Below are positions 26,133-35,248 of a stretch of DNA of 64,000 bases, in pieces. Position 1 is the first letter of the stretch; each line of letters opens with the position of its first letter. The stretch is from the NCBI GenBank assembly GCA_040219025.1, contig JAVJTE010000035.1, positions 1 through 64,000 of the forward strand, given 5' to 3'. The notes beneath the pieces are model-generated. The model was not told the DNA's origin. It saw nothing but the letters and a program-made list of their open reading frames with translations, and searched no databases. The position numbers and the translations under genes were made by a program. Origin of the DNA: HT1-32 sp040219025 (GTDB taxonomy: Bacteria; Pseudomonadota; Alphaproteobacteria; Rhodospirillales; HT1-32).

Positions 26133-27133
26133 TAAAATCTGCAGATCAGCCCGTTGTCGGCGTCATCGGCGGCGGTGCCTGGGGCACGGCCCTTGCCGTT
26201 GCCGCCAGCCGGGCCGGATCACGCGCGGTCATCTGGGCGCGCGATGGCGAGATGGTGAAGGCCATTAACGAAACCCGTATCAACAGCCGCTACCTGCCGG
26301 ACATCACCCTGCCCGATACTGTCACCGCGACCGGCGATCTGGCGGCGGTCTGCCGGGCAGAGGCGGTCCTGCTGGTGGTCCCCGCACAGCAACTGGCAAC
26401 AACGCTGGATGATGCAGCCCCACACTGGATCGACGGCGTTCCGGCGGTGATCTGCGCCAAGGGGATTGAGCGCGATACCGACCGTCTGATGTCCGCCGTT
26501 ACCCGCGATCAACTGGGCAAGCGTGCGCCGCTGGCGGTACTTTCAGGGCCGACTTTTGCCCGCGAAGTCGCCGCAGGGCTTCCCGCCGCTGTCACCCTGG
26601 CCGTCGAAGACCGGGCCATCGGGGACAGGCTGGTGGAGCTGCTGGGTTCGGCAACCTTCCGGCCTTACCTGACCGACGATATCATCGGTGCGGAAATTGG
26701 CGGGACGGTAAAGAACGTGCTCGCCATTGCCTGTGGAATCGTTGAAGGAAAACAGCTTGGTGACAATGCCCGCGCCGCACTTGTAACCCGCGGTCTGGCG
26801 GAAATGACCCGGCTGTGCACAGCACTTGGCGGGCGGGCCGAAACCATGGCCGGCCTTTCCGGCCTGGGCGATGTCACCCTGACCTGCAACGCCACCCAGT
26901 CACGAAATTTCAGTTTCGGTGTGGCACTGGGACAAGGCCGGGCACTGTCGGACCTGCTGGCGGACGGCACCACCGTCGAAGGGTTCCATTCCTCCGAGGC
27001 CGTCTCCCGGATGGCGCGAACTGCCGGCATCGATGCACCGGTCTGCGCCGCCGTTGACGGCATACTGAACAGCTTTGCAGATATCGACGCAACGATCTCC
27101 GGCCTGATGAACCGGCCGTTCCGCGAGGAATAG
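26129..27133 (+). CDS. gpsA: Glycerol-3-phosphate dehydrogenase [NAD(P)+]
   Basis: 334 residues. Nucleotide-binding GVIGGGAWGTALA at 11-23, SGPTFAREVAAG near 139-150 and the catalytic lysine K195 in GGTVKNVLAIACG. GpsA reduces dihydroxyacetone phosphate to sn-glycerol 3-phosphate for phospholipid synthesis. It starts inside the tsaD stop (ATGA). The YciI and EVE genes that often follow gpsA in related genomes are found instead at 36135-36842. Confidence 0.96.
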   Translation: MIKSADQPVVGVIGGGAWGTALAVAASRAGSRAVIWARDGEMVKAINETRINSRYLPDITLPDTVTATGDLAAVCRAEAVLLVVPAQQLATTLDDAAPHWIDGVPAVICAKGIERDTDRLMSAVTRDQLGKRAPLAVLSGPTFAREVAAGLPAAVTLAVEDRAIGDRLVELLGSATFRPYLTDDIIGAEIGGTVKNVLAIACGIVEGKQLGDNARAALVTRGLAEMTRLCTALGGRAETMAGLSGLGDVTLTCNATQSRNFSFGVALGQGRALSDLLADGTTVEGFHSSEAVSRMARTAGIDAPVCAAVDGILNSFADIDATISGLMNRPFREE

Positions 27134-27137
27134 CCGT

Positions 27138-28628
27138 TCAGCCCGGCTTCTTGTCGGCAGCGGCGCTGTCTGCCTCCGGCGCTGGGCTGTTCTCTCCGCC
27201 CTCCTCTGCGTCCTCTGCGGTCGCCGCCTTGCCGCCTTTTTCCGGTCCGTCCGGCGTCACCGGTACGCCACGGGTCTCCAGCAAGCGCTCCACACGACCG
27301 ATATTCTTCTGAAGAACATGAACATTATTGGTCGAACCGGCTTCCTGATAAACTTCCATCGCCCCCCTGAACGCGGATGCAGCGCGCTGCAGCAACGAAT
27401 TATCCCCGGTCGCCTTGCCCAGCGAGAACAGGGCCGCGCCGAGGTTATTCTGCGATGCCGCCCATAATCCGGGAACAGATTCACGACGGCGTACTTCCAG
27501 CGCTTTCATGAAACATTCAACCGCCTGTTCGGCCAGGGCCGTGCCCGAGAAACTTTCCGCAAGCTGGGCCAGTGTGACCCCCTGGCTGTTCATCAGTTCC
27601 GACCAGCGGGATGGCGAGCGTGGCCGGGTAAAAACCTTCAGCGCCTCACCATAGGCCTTGATCGCAGCCTGCAGAGACCGCGGCTCGTTACTGTTGGCAC
27701 CATGACGGAACAACGCATGCCCCCGGTTCATCTGGGCCAGCGCCCAGTCATCCGGCTGGGTCTCAGCACCAAACGCATCAGCGGCGCTGGCAAAGGCTTC
27801 TGCAGCCGTTGACAGATAGGAGGGTTCCTCCTGCAGGTCGGCAAGTGCCATGTAGCAGGCAGCCCGATGCGACTGTGCCATCCCGGCATCCAGCGGCAGA
27901 TTAGCGGCAGCCGGCATTTCAATCGCCTTCCACAGGGTCTCTGCCGCAATGTTCATCATTTCCGCATTGCGGGTACGCCCGGCAAGGGCGGCCAGACAGT
28001 TGCCGTAGGCGGCAAGTACGGAGAAAGCCTGGTTTTCCGTCAGCCCCGGCGGTCCGGCCTGAAAAGTCTCTGACAACCGGTCAAGGACCGGCCCCAGTTC
28101 CGCCAGGACTTCCCGCAGATGAAGTTCATTGCGGGGCGGAACAGCTGCCAGAATAGCGGCATAAAGCAGATCCCCGATCTCCACGCCGAAATTCACCGGT
28201 ACCCGCAGCAGGTCGCCCAGCCCGACCGCCCCCGGCTTGGTCAGCGGTTCCTGCCGGACCGGGAACAGGCGGATATTCAGATCCCCGCTCTCTGCTGCCA
28301 CTGTTCCCCATATCACAATGTCAGCATTCATCGGCACTGCCTGTTCCAGCGCAACTTCTGCCGCAGCAGCAAGCCGGCCCGCCAGCGCCCCCTCACCTGA
28401 CATCTCGATCTTCTTTGCTGACAACCGGATGGCGAGTTCCGAGCGCATCGACAATCCGCGCATCATGACGCCTTCAGGACCATCAACCGCCGGATCGCCA
28501 AACGGTGACAGCAGGGCAACCACCGACGCACCCGGTGCATTCTGAATACCGCCGGCAGCCTGAGAGGCTGCCGGCGCATCATCCTGATTTCCCAGAAACA
28601 GGTTCAACAGGCTTTGAAAGAAAGACAT
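27138..28628 (-). CDS. TPR-like repeat protein, function unknown
   Basis: 496 residues, no signal peptide; N-terminus MSFFQSLLNLFLGNQDD. Residues 30-190 form a globular part with an IVALLSPFGDP-like and ADIVIWGTVAAESGDLNIRLFP strand-rich region. Residues 190-450 contain tetratricopeptide-type helix pairs (AAIKAYGEALKVF, AVECFMKALEVRR, LWAASQNNLGAALFSLGKAT). The last 45 residues are acidic and disordered-looking. A scaffold or enzyme-regulating role is likely, without a named family. It lies downstream of and in the same direction as sdhAF4, and is convergent with gpsA. Confidence 0.7.
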   Translation of the reverse strand: MSFFQSLLNLFLGNQDDAPAASQAAGGIQNAPGASVVALLSPFGDPAVDGPEGVMMRGLSMRSELAIRLSAKKIEMSGEGALAGRLAAAAEVALEQAVPMNADIVIWGTVAAESGDLNIRLFPVRQEPLTKPGAVGLGDLLRVPVNFGVEIGDLLYAAILAAVPPRNELHLREVLAELGPVLDRLSETFQAGPPGLTENQAFSVLAAYGNCLAALAGRTRNAEMMNIAAETLWKAIEMPAAANLPLDAGMAQSHRAACYMALADLQEEPSYLSTAAEAFASAADAFGAETQPDDWALAQMNRGHALFRHGANSNEPRSLQAAIKAYGEALKVFTRPRSPSRWSELMNSQGVTLAQLAESFSGTALAEQAVECFMKALEVRRRESVPGLWAASQNNLGAALFSLGKATGDNSLLQRAASAFRGAMEVYQEAGSTNNVHVLQKNIGRVERLLETRGVPVTPDGPEKGGKAATAEDAEEGGENSPAPEADSAAADKKPG

Positions 28629-28719
28629 CTGCAGGGGCGATCCGGTTATGATCCGGTGAGTTTAGTCGACAGAAACCGGCTTCGCCAATATCAGAAGGTT
28701 GTTCAACTGACGATGCGGC

Positions 28720-28893
28720 TCAAAAATCCGTACAGCGGCCCTTTTGTTCCCAGTCGCCAAACCGGGTTGGCTCCGGCCCTTTTGGACCGCCGACTTCTTT
28801 TGGGCCGTCAGGCGCCGGTTTGTTGTCTGCAGCGTCCGTTTCCGGCCCTGCTTCCGGAACCGGCATTTCATCTTTGGCGGGGGTTTCACTCAT
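28720..28893 (-). CDS. Succinate dehydrogenase assembly factor 4-like (DUF1674)
   Basis: 57 residues. The DUF1674 signature is complete at the C-terminus: KEVGGPKGPEPTRFGDWEQK, then GRCTDF. The family includes SdhAF4, which protects and matures the flavinylated SdhA subunit; bacterial members probably do the same. The ATG at 28893 is preceded by a GGAGAG ribosome binding site; the upstream frame to 28956 lacks homology. The disordered acidic N-terminal half is normal for the family. Divergent from htpX. Confidence 0.9.
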   Translation of the reverse strand: MSETPAKDEMPVPEAGPETDAADNKPAPDGPKEVGGPKGPEPTRFGDWEQKGRCTDF

Positions 28894-28973
28894 CTTGAAG
28901 CTCTCCGAATTTGCTTCATATATAGGCGGCTTGCCGGGTGCGCCAACCCGCGTCATTACGGATCACTGCAAAG
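28894..28973. promoter_or_regulatory. Divergent sdhAF4/htpX promoter region
   Basis: 80 bases between divergent starts, including a short AT-rich patch around TTGCTTCATATATAGG (28911-28926) that may contain a -10 element for htpX. No heat-shock type operator could be assigned by eye. Confidence 0.35.
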
Positions 28974-29855
28974 ATGTCACAGGGTTATCTTAAAACAACG
29001 TTGCTGCTGTCGGCACTCACCGCTGTCTTCGTTGGTGCCGGATGGCTGGCCGGCGGACAGGGCGGCATGATCATTGCCCTGCTGTTTGCCGGCGGCATGA
29101 ATCTGTTTTCCTACTGGAATGCTGACCGGATCGTGCTGCGCATGTATGGCGCCCGCGAGGTAGACCAACGGTCTGCACCCGGATATTACGGCATTGTCGA
29201 GACACTTGCGGCAAAAGCCGGCATGCCGATGCCGAAGGTCTATATCATGGATAATCCGCAGCCCAATGCCTTCGCCACGGGACGAAATCCGGAGAACGCA
29301 GCGGTCGCCGCGACCACCGGATTACTGAAAATTCTGAATGATCAGGAAATCGCCGGTGTGATGGCCCATGAACTTGCGCATGTGCAAAACCGTGACACCC
29401 TGATAATGACTGTCACTGCAACCATTGCCGGGGCCATCAGTGCGATGGCAAACATGCTTATGTTCTCTTCGCTCTTCGGCAGTCGTGACAACAACAGCCC
29501 GCTTGGCGGTATTGGTGCCCTTCTGGTCATGCTGCTGGCACCTTTCGCCGCCATGCTGGTGCAGATGGCAATCAGCCGGTCCCGTGAATACGAAGCCGAC
29601 CGTATCGGTGCCGAAATCTGCGGCAGACCGCTCTGGCTGGCCTCGGCGCTGGAGAAACTGCAAAATGGTGCGCAGCAGATTGATAACAATGCCGCAGAAC
29701 GCAACCCGGCAACCGCCCATCTTTTCATCGTCAATCCCCTGCATGCGCGGTCTGTCGACAGCCTGTTCTCGACCCATCCCAATATGGATGAGCGTATCCG
29801 GAGATTACGGGCGATGGCGGGCGCGGATGCCCCTGTCCGTAATCCCTGGAGTTAA
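28974..29855 (+). CDS. htpX: Membrane zinc metalloprotease HtpX (M48B)
   Basis: 293 residues. Zinc-site HELAH at 132-136 and the third ligand Glu in EYEADRIG. Two N-terminal helices (about 8-27 and 30-48) and two further helices after the HEXXH helix give the four-span topology. HtpX degrades misfolded membrane proteins with FtsH. ATG 28974 begins with MSQGYLKTTLLLS; the frame upstream lacks a good signal. It is followed by rsmB, a common alphaproteobacterial pair. Confidence 0.95.
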   Translation: MSQGYLKTTLLLSALTAVFVGAGWLAGGQGGMIIALLFAGGMNLFSYWNADRIVLRMYGAREVDQRSAPGYYGIVETLAAKAGMPMPKVYIMDNPQPNAFATGRNPENAAVAATTGLLKILNDQEIAGVMAHELAHVQNRDTLIMTVTATIAGAISAMANMLMFSSLFGSRDNNSPLGGIGALLVMLLAPFAAMLVQMAISRSREYEADRIGAEICGRPLWLASALEKLQNGAQQIDNNAAERNPATAHLFIVNPLHARSVDSLFSTHPNMDERIRRLRAMAGADAPVRNPWS

Positions 29856-29859
29856 CCGT

Positions 29860-31161
29860 TTGGCCCGCAAGTCAGCTACAGAACAGAATATCCGCACCGG
29901 TCGTGCGGCAACTACCGCACGCCAGTATGCGCGGGATATGGTGCATAACTGTGTCGACCGTGGCCGGGCCACCCCGGAAGGTGCACAGCCCGGTCTGGCA
30001 CCGGGGGATGATGCCTTTGCACGCCGCCTCGCCCGTATGACCATTCGCCATATCGGCGAGATTGACCATCTGCTCTCGCAGCTGATGGACAGGCCACTGC
30101 CTGACCGTGATGGTCTGACACGCAATGCCCTGCGTATCGGCCTGTGCGAACTGCTGTTCATGGAGACCGCGGATCACGCGGCAACCGATGAGGCCGTGCG
30201 TCTCGCGCCGCCCAAACATACCGGGCTGGTCAATGCGGTGCTGCGCAACTTCGTGCGCCGCCGCAAGGATCTGGTCTTCCCGACCCGGATGGCGGTGAAT
30301 ATCCCGGCCTGGCTGTATACCGGATGGGAGCTGTCGCTCGGACGTGATCTTGCCAGTGACGTCGCCGGACAACTCACCACGGACCCGCCGCTTGACCTGA
30401 CCATCCGTGAGGCCCCGGACGACTGGGCCGGGAGACTTGACGGCCAGCGCATTGGTGCCTCCACGGTACGGGTGCCGGTTGGCAGCGCCGTCACCCTGAT
30501 CGACGGCTACAGGGAAGGTGCCTGGTGGGTACAGGATGCGGCGGCGGCATTGCCCGTCGCCCTGCTCGGCCAGGTCAGCGGCAAGACCGTCTATGACCTA
30601 TGTGCCGCCCCCGGCGGGAAGACGGCCCAGCTGGTAGCCGCCGGAGCCAACGTCACCGCCCTCGACCGCTCTGACCGGCGGCTGGCCCGGCTTGAGAAGA
30701 ATCTGGAGCGGCTGGGTCTGGAGACCCTGCTGATCAACGAAGATGCCGCGGAATGGCAACCGGACACCCCGGCAGACGCGGTCCTTCTCGATGCGCCCTG
30801 TTCGGCGACCGGCACACTCCGCCGCCACCCGGATGTCGCCTGGACCAAGCGACCGGAGGATGTGAAGTCGCTGCAGGATGTCCAGAAACGACTGCTGGCA
30901 TCAGCCGCCGGGTTTGTCGCGCCGGACGGTGTTCTGCTGTACTGCGTCTGTTCATTGCAGCCCGAGGAAGGACCGGACGTCATCAGCGATTTTCTCGGTG
31001 CCAATCCCGGCTGGCGGATCGACCCGGTCACCGCTGACGAGGCCCCGGATTTCGCCGCTGCCCTGACGCCCGAAGGGACAGTAAGGACACATCCCGGCAT
31101 ACTGGCCGACAAGGGCGGCGTTGACGGCTTCTATATCTGTCGTCTGAAGCAGGCTGTCTGA
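29860..31161 (+). CDS. rsmB: 16S rRNA (cytosine(967)-C5)-methyltransferase
   Basis: 433 residues from a TTG at 29860 (GGAG eight bases upstream); an ATG at 29827 overlapping htpX is an alternative. The N-terminal NusB-like RNA-binding domain is followed by the SAM site DLCAAPGGKTAQL and the two cysteines of the m5C mechanism in DAPCSATGTLRRHPDVAW and YCVCSLQPEEG. It methylates C967 in 16S rRNA. The next conserved neighbour is usually a heparinase-like gene, but three other genes now intervene. Confidence 0.93.
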   Translation: MARKSATEQNIRTGRAATTARQYARDMVHNCVDRGRATPEGAQPGLAPGDDAFARRLARMTIRHIGEIDHLLSQLMDRPLPDRDGLTRNALRIGLCELLFMETADHAATDEAVRLAPPKHTGLVNAVLRNFVRRRKDLVFPTRMAVNIPAWLYTGWELSLGRDLASDVAGQLTTDPPLDLTIREAPDDWAGRLDGQRIGASTVRVPVGSAVTLIDGYREGAWWVQDAAAALPVALLGQVSGKTVYDLCAAPGGKTAQLVAAGANVTALDRSDRRLARLEKNLERLGLETLLINEDAAEWQPDTPADAVLLDAPCSATGTLRRHPDVAWTKRPEDVKSLQDVQKRLLASAAGFVAPDGVLLYCVCSLQPEEGPDVISDFLGANPGWRIDPVTADEAPDFAAALTPEGTVRTHPGILADKGGVDGFYICRLKQAV

Positions 31162-31163
31162 TC

Positions 31164-31574
31164 ATGGCGGAGAGAACAGAAGCAGCCGCAACAATGGGGT
31201 CCGAGCGCAGCTTCGCCATCGTCTTTGCCGTCGTCTTCATCATTATCGGCTGCTTTCCGCTGCTGTATGGTGGCGGTCTCCGGCTTTGGTCCCTCGGTAT
31301 CGCGGTGGCGTTTCTCGCGGCAGGATTTCTCTGCCCTGTTATTTTGCGTCCGCTGAACCGGCTCTGGTTTCAAATCGGACTGCTGATGCACCGGGTCGTC
31401 AATCCGGTCATCATGGGTCTGATCTTCTTCCTTGCCGTCACCCCGACCGGCCTCATCATGCGAGCACTTGGCAAAGATCCGCTGCGACGTGCCTTCGACC
31501 GGGATGCCGGGACATACTGGATTGAACGGAACCCGCCCGGACCAGATCCGCAATCCATGAAGAACCAGTTCTGA
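31164..31574 (+). CDS. SxtJ family membrane protein
   Basis: 136 residues with three to four hydrophobic segments (IVFAVVFIIIGCFPLLYGG; LWSLGIAVAFLAAGFLCPV; GLLMHRVVNPVIMGLIFFLAV) and the family ending TPTGLIMRALGKDPLRRxxD. SxtJ proteins of unknown function travel with a DUF5989 peptide and an SxtI/NodU-type carbamoyltransferase, exactly the order here. It starts two bases after rsmB and has no other housekeeping partner, so the triad looks inserted. Confidence 0.85.
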   Translation: MAERTEAAATMGSERSFAIVFAVVFIIIGCFPLLYGGGLRLWSLGIAVAFLAAGFLCPVILRPLNRLWFQIGLLMHRVVNPVIMGLIFFLAVTPTGLIMRALGKDPLRRAFDRDAGTYWIERNPPGPDPQSMKNQF

Positions 31575-31676
31575 TGGCCACCTGATCTTGCCTTCGGGAT
31601 GCTGCGCCGCTAGGACATAGGCAGACGCAGACTGGAAAGCCTGACGGGTGAAATTGCCGAAACTCTGGAATGAATT

Positions 31677-31826
31677 ATGAGCTTTATCGTCGAATTCTGG
31701 CAGTTCCTCAAAGTCCGCAAGAAATTCTGGATGCTGCCGATTATCATCCTGATGGTCGTGTTTGGCGGACTGGTAATCCTCGCGAAGGGCTCTGCAATTG
31801 CTCCCTTCATCTACACCATCTTCTGA
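31677..31826 (+). CDS. DUF5989 small membrane protein
   Basis: 49 residues, MSFIVEFWQFLKVRKKFWML followed by one transmembrane helix (PIIILMVVFGGLVIL) and the C-terminal AKGSAIAPFIYTIF. This is the characteristic pattern of DUF5989, which follows SxtJ and precedes a carbamoyltransferase in many bacterial loci. It probably recruits or anchors its neighbours at the membrane. A GGAA lies eight bases before the ATG. The start of the transferase lies ten bases downstream of its stop. Confidence 0.88.
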   Translation: MSFIVEFWQFLKVRKKFWMLPIIILMVVFGGLVILAKGSAIAPFIYTIF

Positions 31827-31836
31827 TTCCACCGGG

Positions 31837-33672
31837 ATGTACGCACTCGGTCTTTCCGCGTTCTATCACGACAGCGCTGCTGCACTGGTCCGGGATGGCG
31901 AGATCATTGCCGCCGCACAGGAAGAACGTTTCAGTCGCCGGAAACATGATTCCGACTTTCCCGTGAACGCGGTGGCTTATTGTCTTGAAACCGCAGGACT
32001 GTCACTGAGCAACGTTGATCTGGTCGCTTTCTATGACAAGCCATTCCTCAAATTTGAGCGACTGCTGGAGACTTATGTCACCTTTGCCCCTCGCGGGTTC
32101 CAGTCGTTCCGGAAGGCAGTACCGGTCTGGCTTAAGGAAAAACTGTTCCAGAAAGACCTGCTGATCAAGGCGCTGAAATCTGTCGATCCGGCATTTGACC
32201 CGTCGGATCGCCTGCTGTTTGGCGAGCATCATTTCAGTCACGCCGCCAGCGCCTATTACCCCTCGCCCTTTGAGGATGCGGTTGTCCTGACCATGGACGG
32301 GGTCGGTGAATGGGCAACCACCTCGGTTGCCATCGGCAGGGGATCAAAGCTTGAGGTTATTCGGGAAATTCATTTCCCTCATTCACTGGGCCTGCTCTAT
32401 TCCGCGATGACCTATTACACCGGCTTCCGGGTCAATTCCGGTGAATACAAGGTGATGGGACTGGCCCCTTATGGAGAGCCAAAATATGCCGGTCTGTTGC
32501 TCGATCATGTCATTGACCTGAAGCCGGACGGGTCATTCCGCCTGGACCAGAGTTACTTCGATTACTGTACTGGCCTGCGGATGACCAATGACAAATGGGA
32601 CCGCCTGTTCGGTGGCCCGGCCCGGCAGCCGGAAGAATTGCTGACACAGCGCCATATGGATCTGGCTGCCTCGGTTCAGGCGGTGATTGAAGAAGCCGTG
32701 CTGCGCCTGACCCGGTCGCTGGCTGCCGAGACAGGCATTCGTAATCTGTGCCTGGCTGGCGGGGTCGCTCTCAACTGCGTTGCCAACGGCAAAATTCTTC
32801 GGGACCGCGCCTTCGACCGCGTCTGGGTACAGCCTGCCTCCGGTGATGCGGGTGGTGCACTGGGTGCTGCCCTGTCCGCCTGCTATCTGCATGCCGGTCA
32901 GGAACGTCCTGCAACAACCGGCACTGACGCTATGAAGGGGTCCTATCTGGGCCCAGTCTATGCGCAGTCTGATATTGAGGCCCGGCTGACCGCGGCGGGT
33001 GCCCGGTTTACCGTGGTCAGCGATGATGAGCTTATTTCCCGGACAGCCGAAGCGCTGGCCACAGAAGCCGCAGTCGGGTGGTTTCAGGGACGTATGGAAT
33101 ATGGACCACGTGCCCTTGGCGGTCGCTCCATTCTGGCAGACCCCCGTTCACCCGCCATGCAGAAGACACTCAATCTGAAGGTAAAGTACCGGGAATCCTT
33201 CCGTCCGTTCGCCCCGTCAGTGCTGCGGGAAGATGTCGCGGACTGGTTTGAACTGGATGAAGACAGCCCCTACATGCTGATGGTCGCAGATGTGGTTGAA
33301 AAGCGGCGGCTTGCCATGAGCAGGGAAGAACAGGCTTTGTTTGGTATCGAAAAGCTGAATGTGCCGCGCTCGGATATTCCGGCTGTAACCCATGTCGATT
33401 ACTCGGCCCGCATTCAGACCGTCCATTATGAGACCAATCCGCGCTATCATGATCTCATCACCGCCTTCAGGGACCGGACAGGCTGTCCCGTTCTGGTCAA
33501 TACCAGTTTCAATGTGCGGGGCGAACCGATCGTCTGTACCCCGGAAGACGCCTTTCGCTGCATGATGGGATCGGAGATTGATCTGCTGGCCATCGGTAAT
33601 TGTCTGCTGCGCAAGGAAGATCAGAATCCCGGCCTTGCACTTGATTACAAAAACGCTTTCGATCCTGACTGA
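31837..33672 (+). CDS. Carbamoyltransferase, NodU/SxtI family
   Basis: 611 residues, standard length. The Kae1-like N-terminal domain has LGLSAFYHDSAAALVRDG and EEHHFSHAASAYYPSPF-type metal site histidines; the C-terminal domain has MEYGPRALGGRSILADPRSP and NTSFNVRGEPIVCTPEDAF. It transfers carbamoyl from carbamoyl phosphate (via carbamoyl-AMP) to a hydroxyl of a small molecule or sugar. With SxtJ and DUF5989 upstream the acceptor is probably a membrane-associated glycan or metabolite. A second family member lies at 56357-58585. Confidence 0.93.
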   Translation: MYALGLSAFYHDSAAALVRDGEIIAAAQEERFSRRKHDSDFPVNAVAYCLETAGLSLSNVDLVAFYDKPFLKFERLLETYVTFAPRGFQSFRKAVPVWLKEKLFQKDLLIKALKSVDPAFDPSDRLLFGEHHFSHAASAYYPSPFEDAVVLTMDGVGEWATTSVAIGRGSKLEVIREIHFPHSLGLLYSAMTYYTGFRVNSGEYKVMGLAPYGEPKYAGLLLDHVIDLKPDGSFRLDQSYFDYCTGLRMTNDKWDRLFGGPARQPEELLTQRHMDLAASVQAVIEEAVLRLTRSLAAETGIRNLCLAGGVALNCVANGKILRDRAFDRVWVQPASGDAGGALGAALSACYLHAGQERPATTGTDAMKGSYLGPVYAQSDIEARLTAAGARFTVVSDDELISRTAEALATEAAVGWFQGRMEYGPRALGGRSILADPRSPAMQKTLNLKVKYRESFRPFAPSVLREDVADWFELDEDSPYMLMVADVVEKRRLAMSREEQALFGIEKLNVPRSDIPAVTHVDYSARIQTVHYETNPRYHDLITAFRDRTGCPVLVNTSFNVRGEPIVCTPEDAFRCMMGSEIDLLAIGNCLLRKEDQNPGLALDYKNAFDPD

Positions 33673-33717
33673 GTCGCTTCGGCAAAAAATTTGCCTCCGG
33701 ATAAGGATCTGTATCCC

Positions 33718-35181
33718 GTGAATGCCGCCCTGTACCGGCTGATAACTGAAAATCCGCTCTCCCGGTCACTGCTGACACCTGTCATCCGGGCGGAGGATAT
33801 CGTTGCCGATGCACCTGATCTGGTTGAGGGATCAACCGAGGCCGGGCAGGCAATCATCACTGCGCTGGGAAAAGGGCACAGCATCGACTGGACGGCAGGT
33901 GGTAATGGTCCGGCCGCCCGCGACGCGCACGGGCTGCTCTGGTTGCGCGATCTTCGTGCGCTCGGTTGCGACAGCGCCGCAGCAACGGCCCGGCGGCTGA
34001 TGCTCGACTGGATTTCCATTGGAGAAAATCAGAAGAAAACACCGTTCCTGCCAGCAGTTATCGCCGTACGCCTGGCAAACCTGCTGCGGTCATCCTCACT
34101 GCTGCGGTCCGGCGATCCCGATGCTGATGCGGCCTATGCCGGTCTGGTCAGCCGGGATATCCGGCGACTTCGCATTCTCGCCATCCTGCCGCAGACACCG
34201 CTGGACAGGCTGCAGATCGGACTGGCGCTGGTGTCGGTCACAGCCGCCGTCGGACGCCAGAAGGAAACCGGACGCAAGGGACTCAAACTGGCGCTGGCTG
34301 GTCTGAAGGGTCTGCAATATCCGGACGGCAGCTCGGTCCAGCCCGGTGCCGGCTATACCTATCTGCTGCTGGAACATCTTGTCATACTGCGCACCGCATT
34401 GCGGGCCGGCGGCGGGACAATTCCTGCGGCGCTGACGGAAGCGATCGAACGGGCTGCCGGTGCCGTCCGGACACTCCGGCATCCGGATGGCACCCTGCTG
34501 GGATTCAGCCGGGGGCCGGTCCTGTCGTCCCAGCGGATCGGCAAACTGTTATCCGCCAGCCGGACACCGGCGCAGGCCGTCACCCTGCTGGCGGACAGCG
34601 GCTATGCCCGCGCCTCCGCCGGGGATGTGATGGCCTTTCTGTCCGGCAATTCCACCACACCCGGATTGCCGATGGAAATATCGGCCGATGGCCGGCGGCT
34701 GATCCTGTCGCGGCCCGATACCGGCCTGTCCGGGCTGCGGATCACCACATCATCCGGTAATGACGTGAAAACCGCCGACCTGCAGGCCAGCACGTCCGAC
34801 GAAGGCCATGTGCTGAGCGCAAGCCAGACAATCGGCAAACTGACCCAGGAGCGAACCGTCTTCCTGCCCCGCAAAGGCGCCGATATTCGCGGTGAGGACC
34901 GCTTCCGGTCCACCTCGAAAACCAGCAGCCAGCAAGTCACCGTTCAGTTCCACCTGCCCTCCGGTGCGGATGTGGCACCCAGCAGCGACGGCACTTCTTT
35001 CATCATACGACCCGGCGAACGGCGGCCGGGCTGGCGTTTCAGATATCGTGGCGGTGAGGTTGTGATTGAGGAAACCATTGACCCTGCATCCGGCAGGCGG
35101 GCACCGACGCTGGTGCTCAGCACCGCTCTGCAGGATGGCGCGGGGCAGCTGAACTGGGGTTTCCGGCGGATCGAAGGTTGA
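33718..35181 (+). CDS. Heparinase II/III-like protein, divergent
   Basis: 487 residues from GTG 33718 (AAGGA ten bases upstream); a TTG at 33691 would add nine residues. The alpha-helical half (LLWLRDLRALG, LQYPDGSSVQPGAGYTYLLLEHL) and the beta half (FLPRKGADIRGEDRF, GWRFRYRGGEVVIEETI) follow the heparinase-like protein that normally sits after rsmB in alphaproteobacteria. The core segment normally holding NCG and a TAAHST-type motif is not recognisable here, so catalysis is doubtful. The family substrate is unknown. Confidence 0.72.
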   Translation: MNAALYRLITENPLSRSLLTPVIRAEDIVADAPDLVEGSTEAGQAIITALGKGHSIDWTAGGNGPAARDAHGLLWLRDLRALGCDSAAATARRLMLDWISIGENQKKTPFLPAVIAVRLANLLRSSSLLRSGDPDADAAYAGLVSRDIRRLRILAILPQTPLDRLQIGLALVSVTAAVGRQKETGRKGLKLALAGLKGLQYPDGSSVQPGAGYTYLLLEHLVILRTALRAGGGTIPAALTEAIERAAGAVRTLRHPDGTLLGFSRGPVLSSQRIGKLLSASRTPAQAVTLLADSGYARASAGDVMAFLSGNSTTPGLPMEISADGRRLILSRPDTGLSGLRITTSSGNDVKTADLQASTSDEGHVLSASQTIGKLTQERTVFLPRKGADIRGEDRFRSTSKTSSQQVTVQFHLPSGADVAPSSDGTSFIIRPGERRPGWRFRYRGGEVVIEETIDPASGRRAPTLVLSTALQDGAGQLNWGFRRIEG

Positions 35182-35248
35182 TATTCCGGCCTTTCGGGGC
35201 TTTATCAGGTCAGATACAAAACGCCGCAGACTGAAAGCCCGCACCGCC

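Noticed and set aside
29425..29826. Long N-terminal extension of rsmB
   Set aside because: It overlaps htpX in another frame, whose HELAH site and length are intact; rsmB homology begins near 29860.
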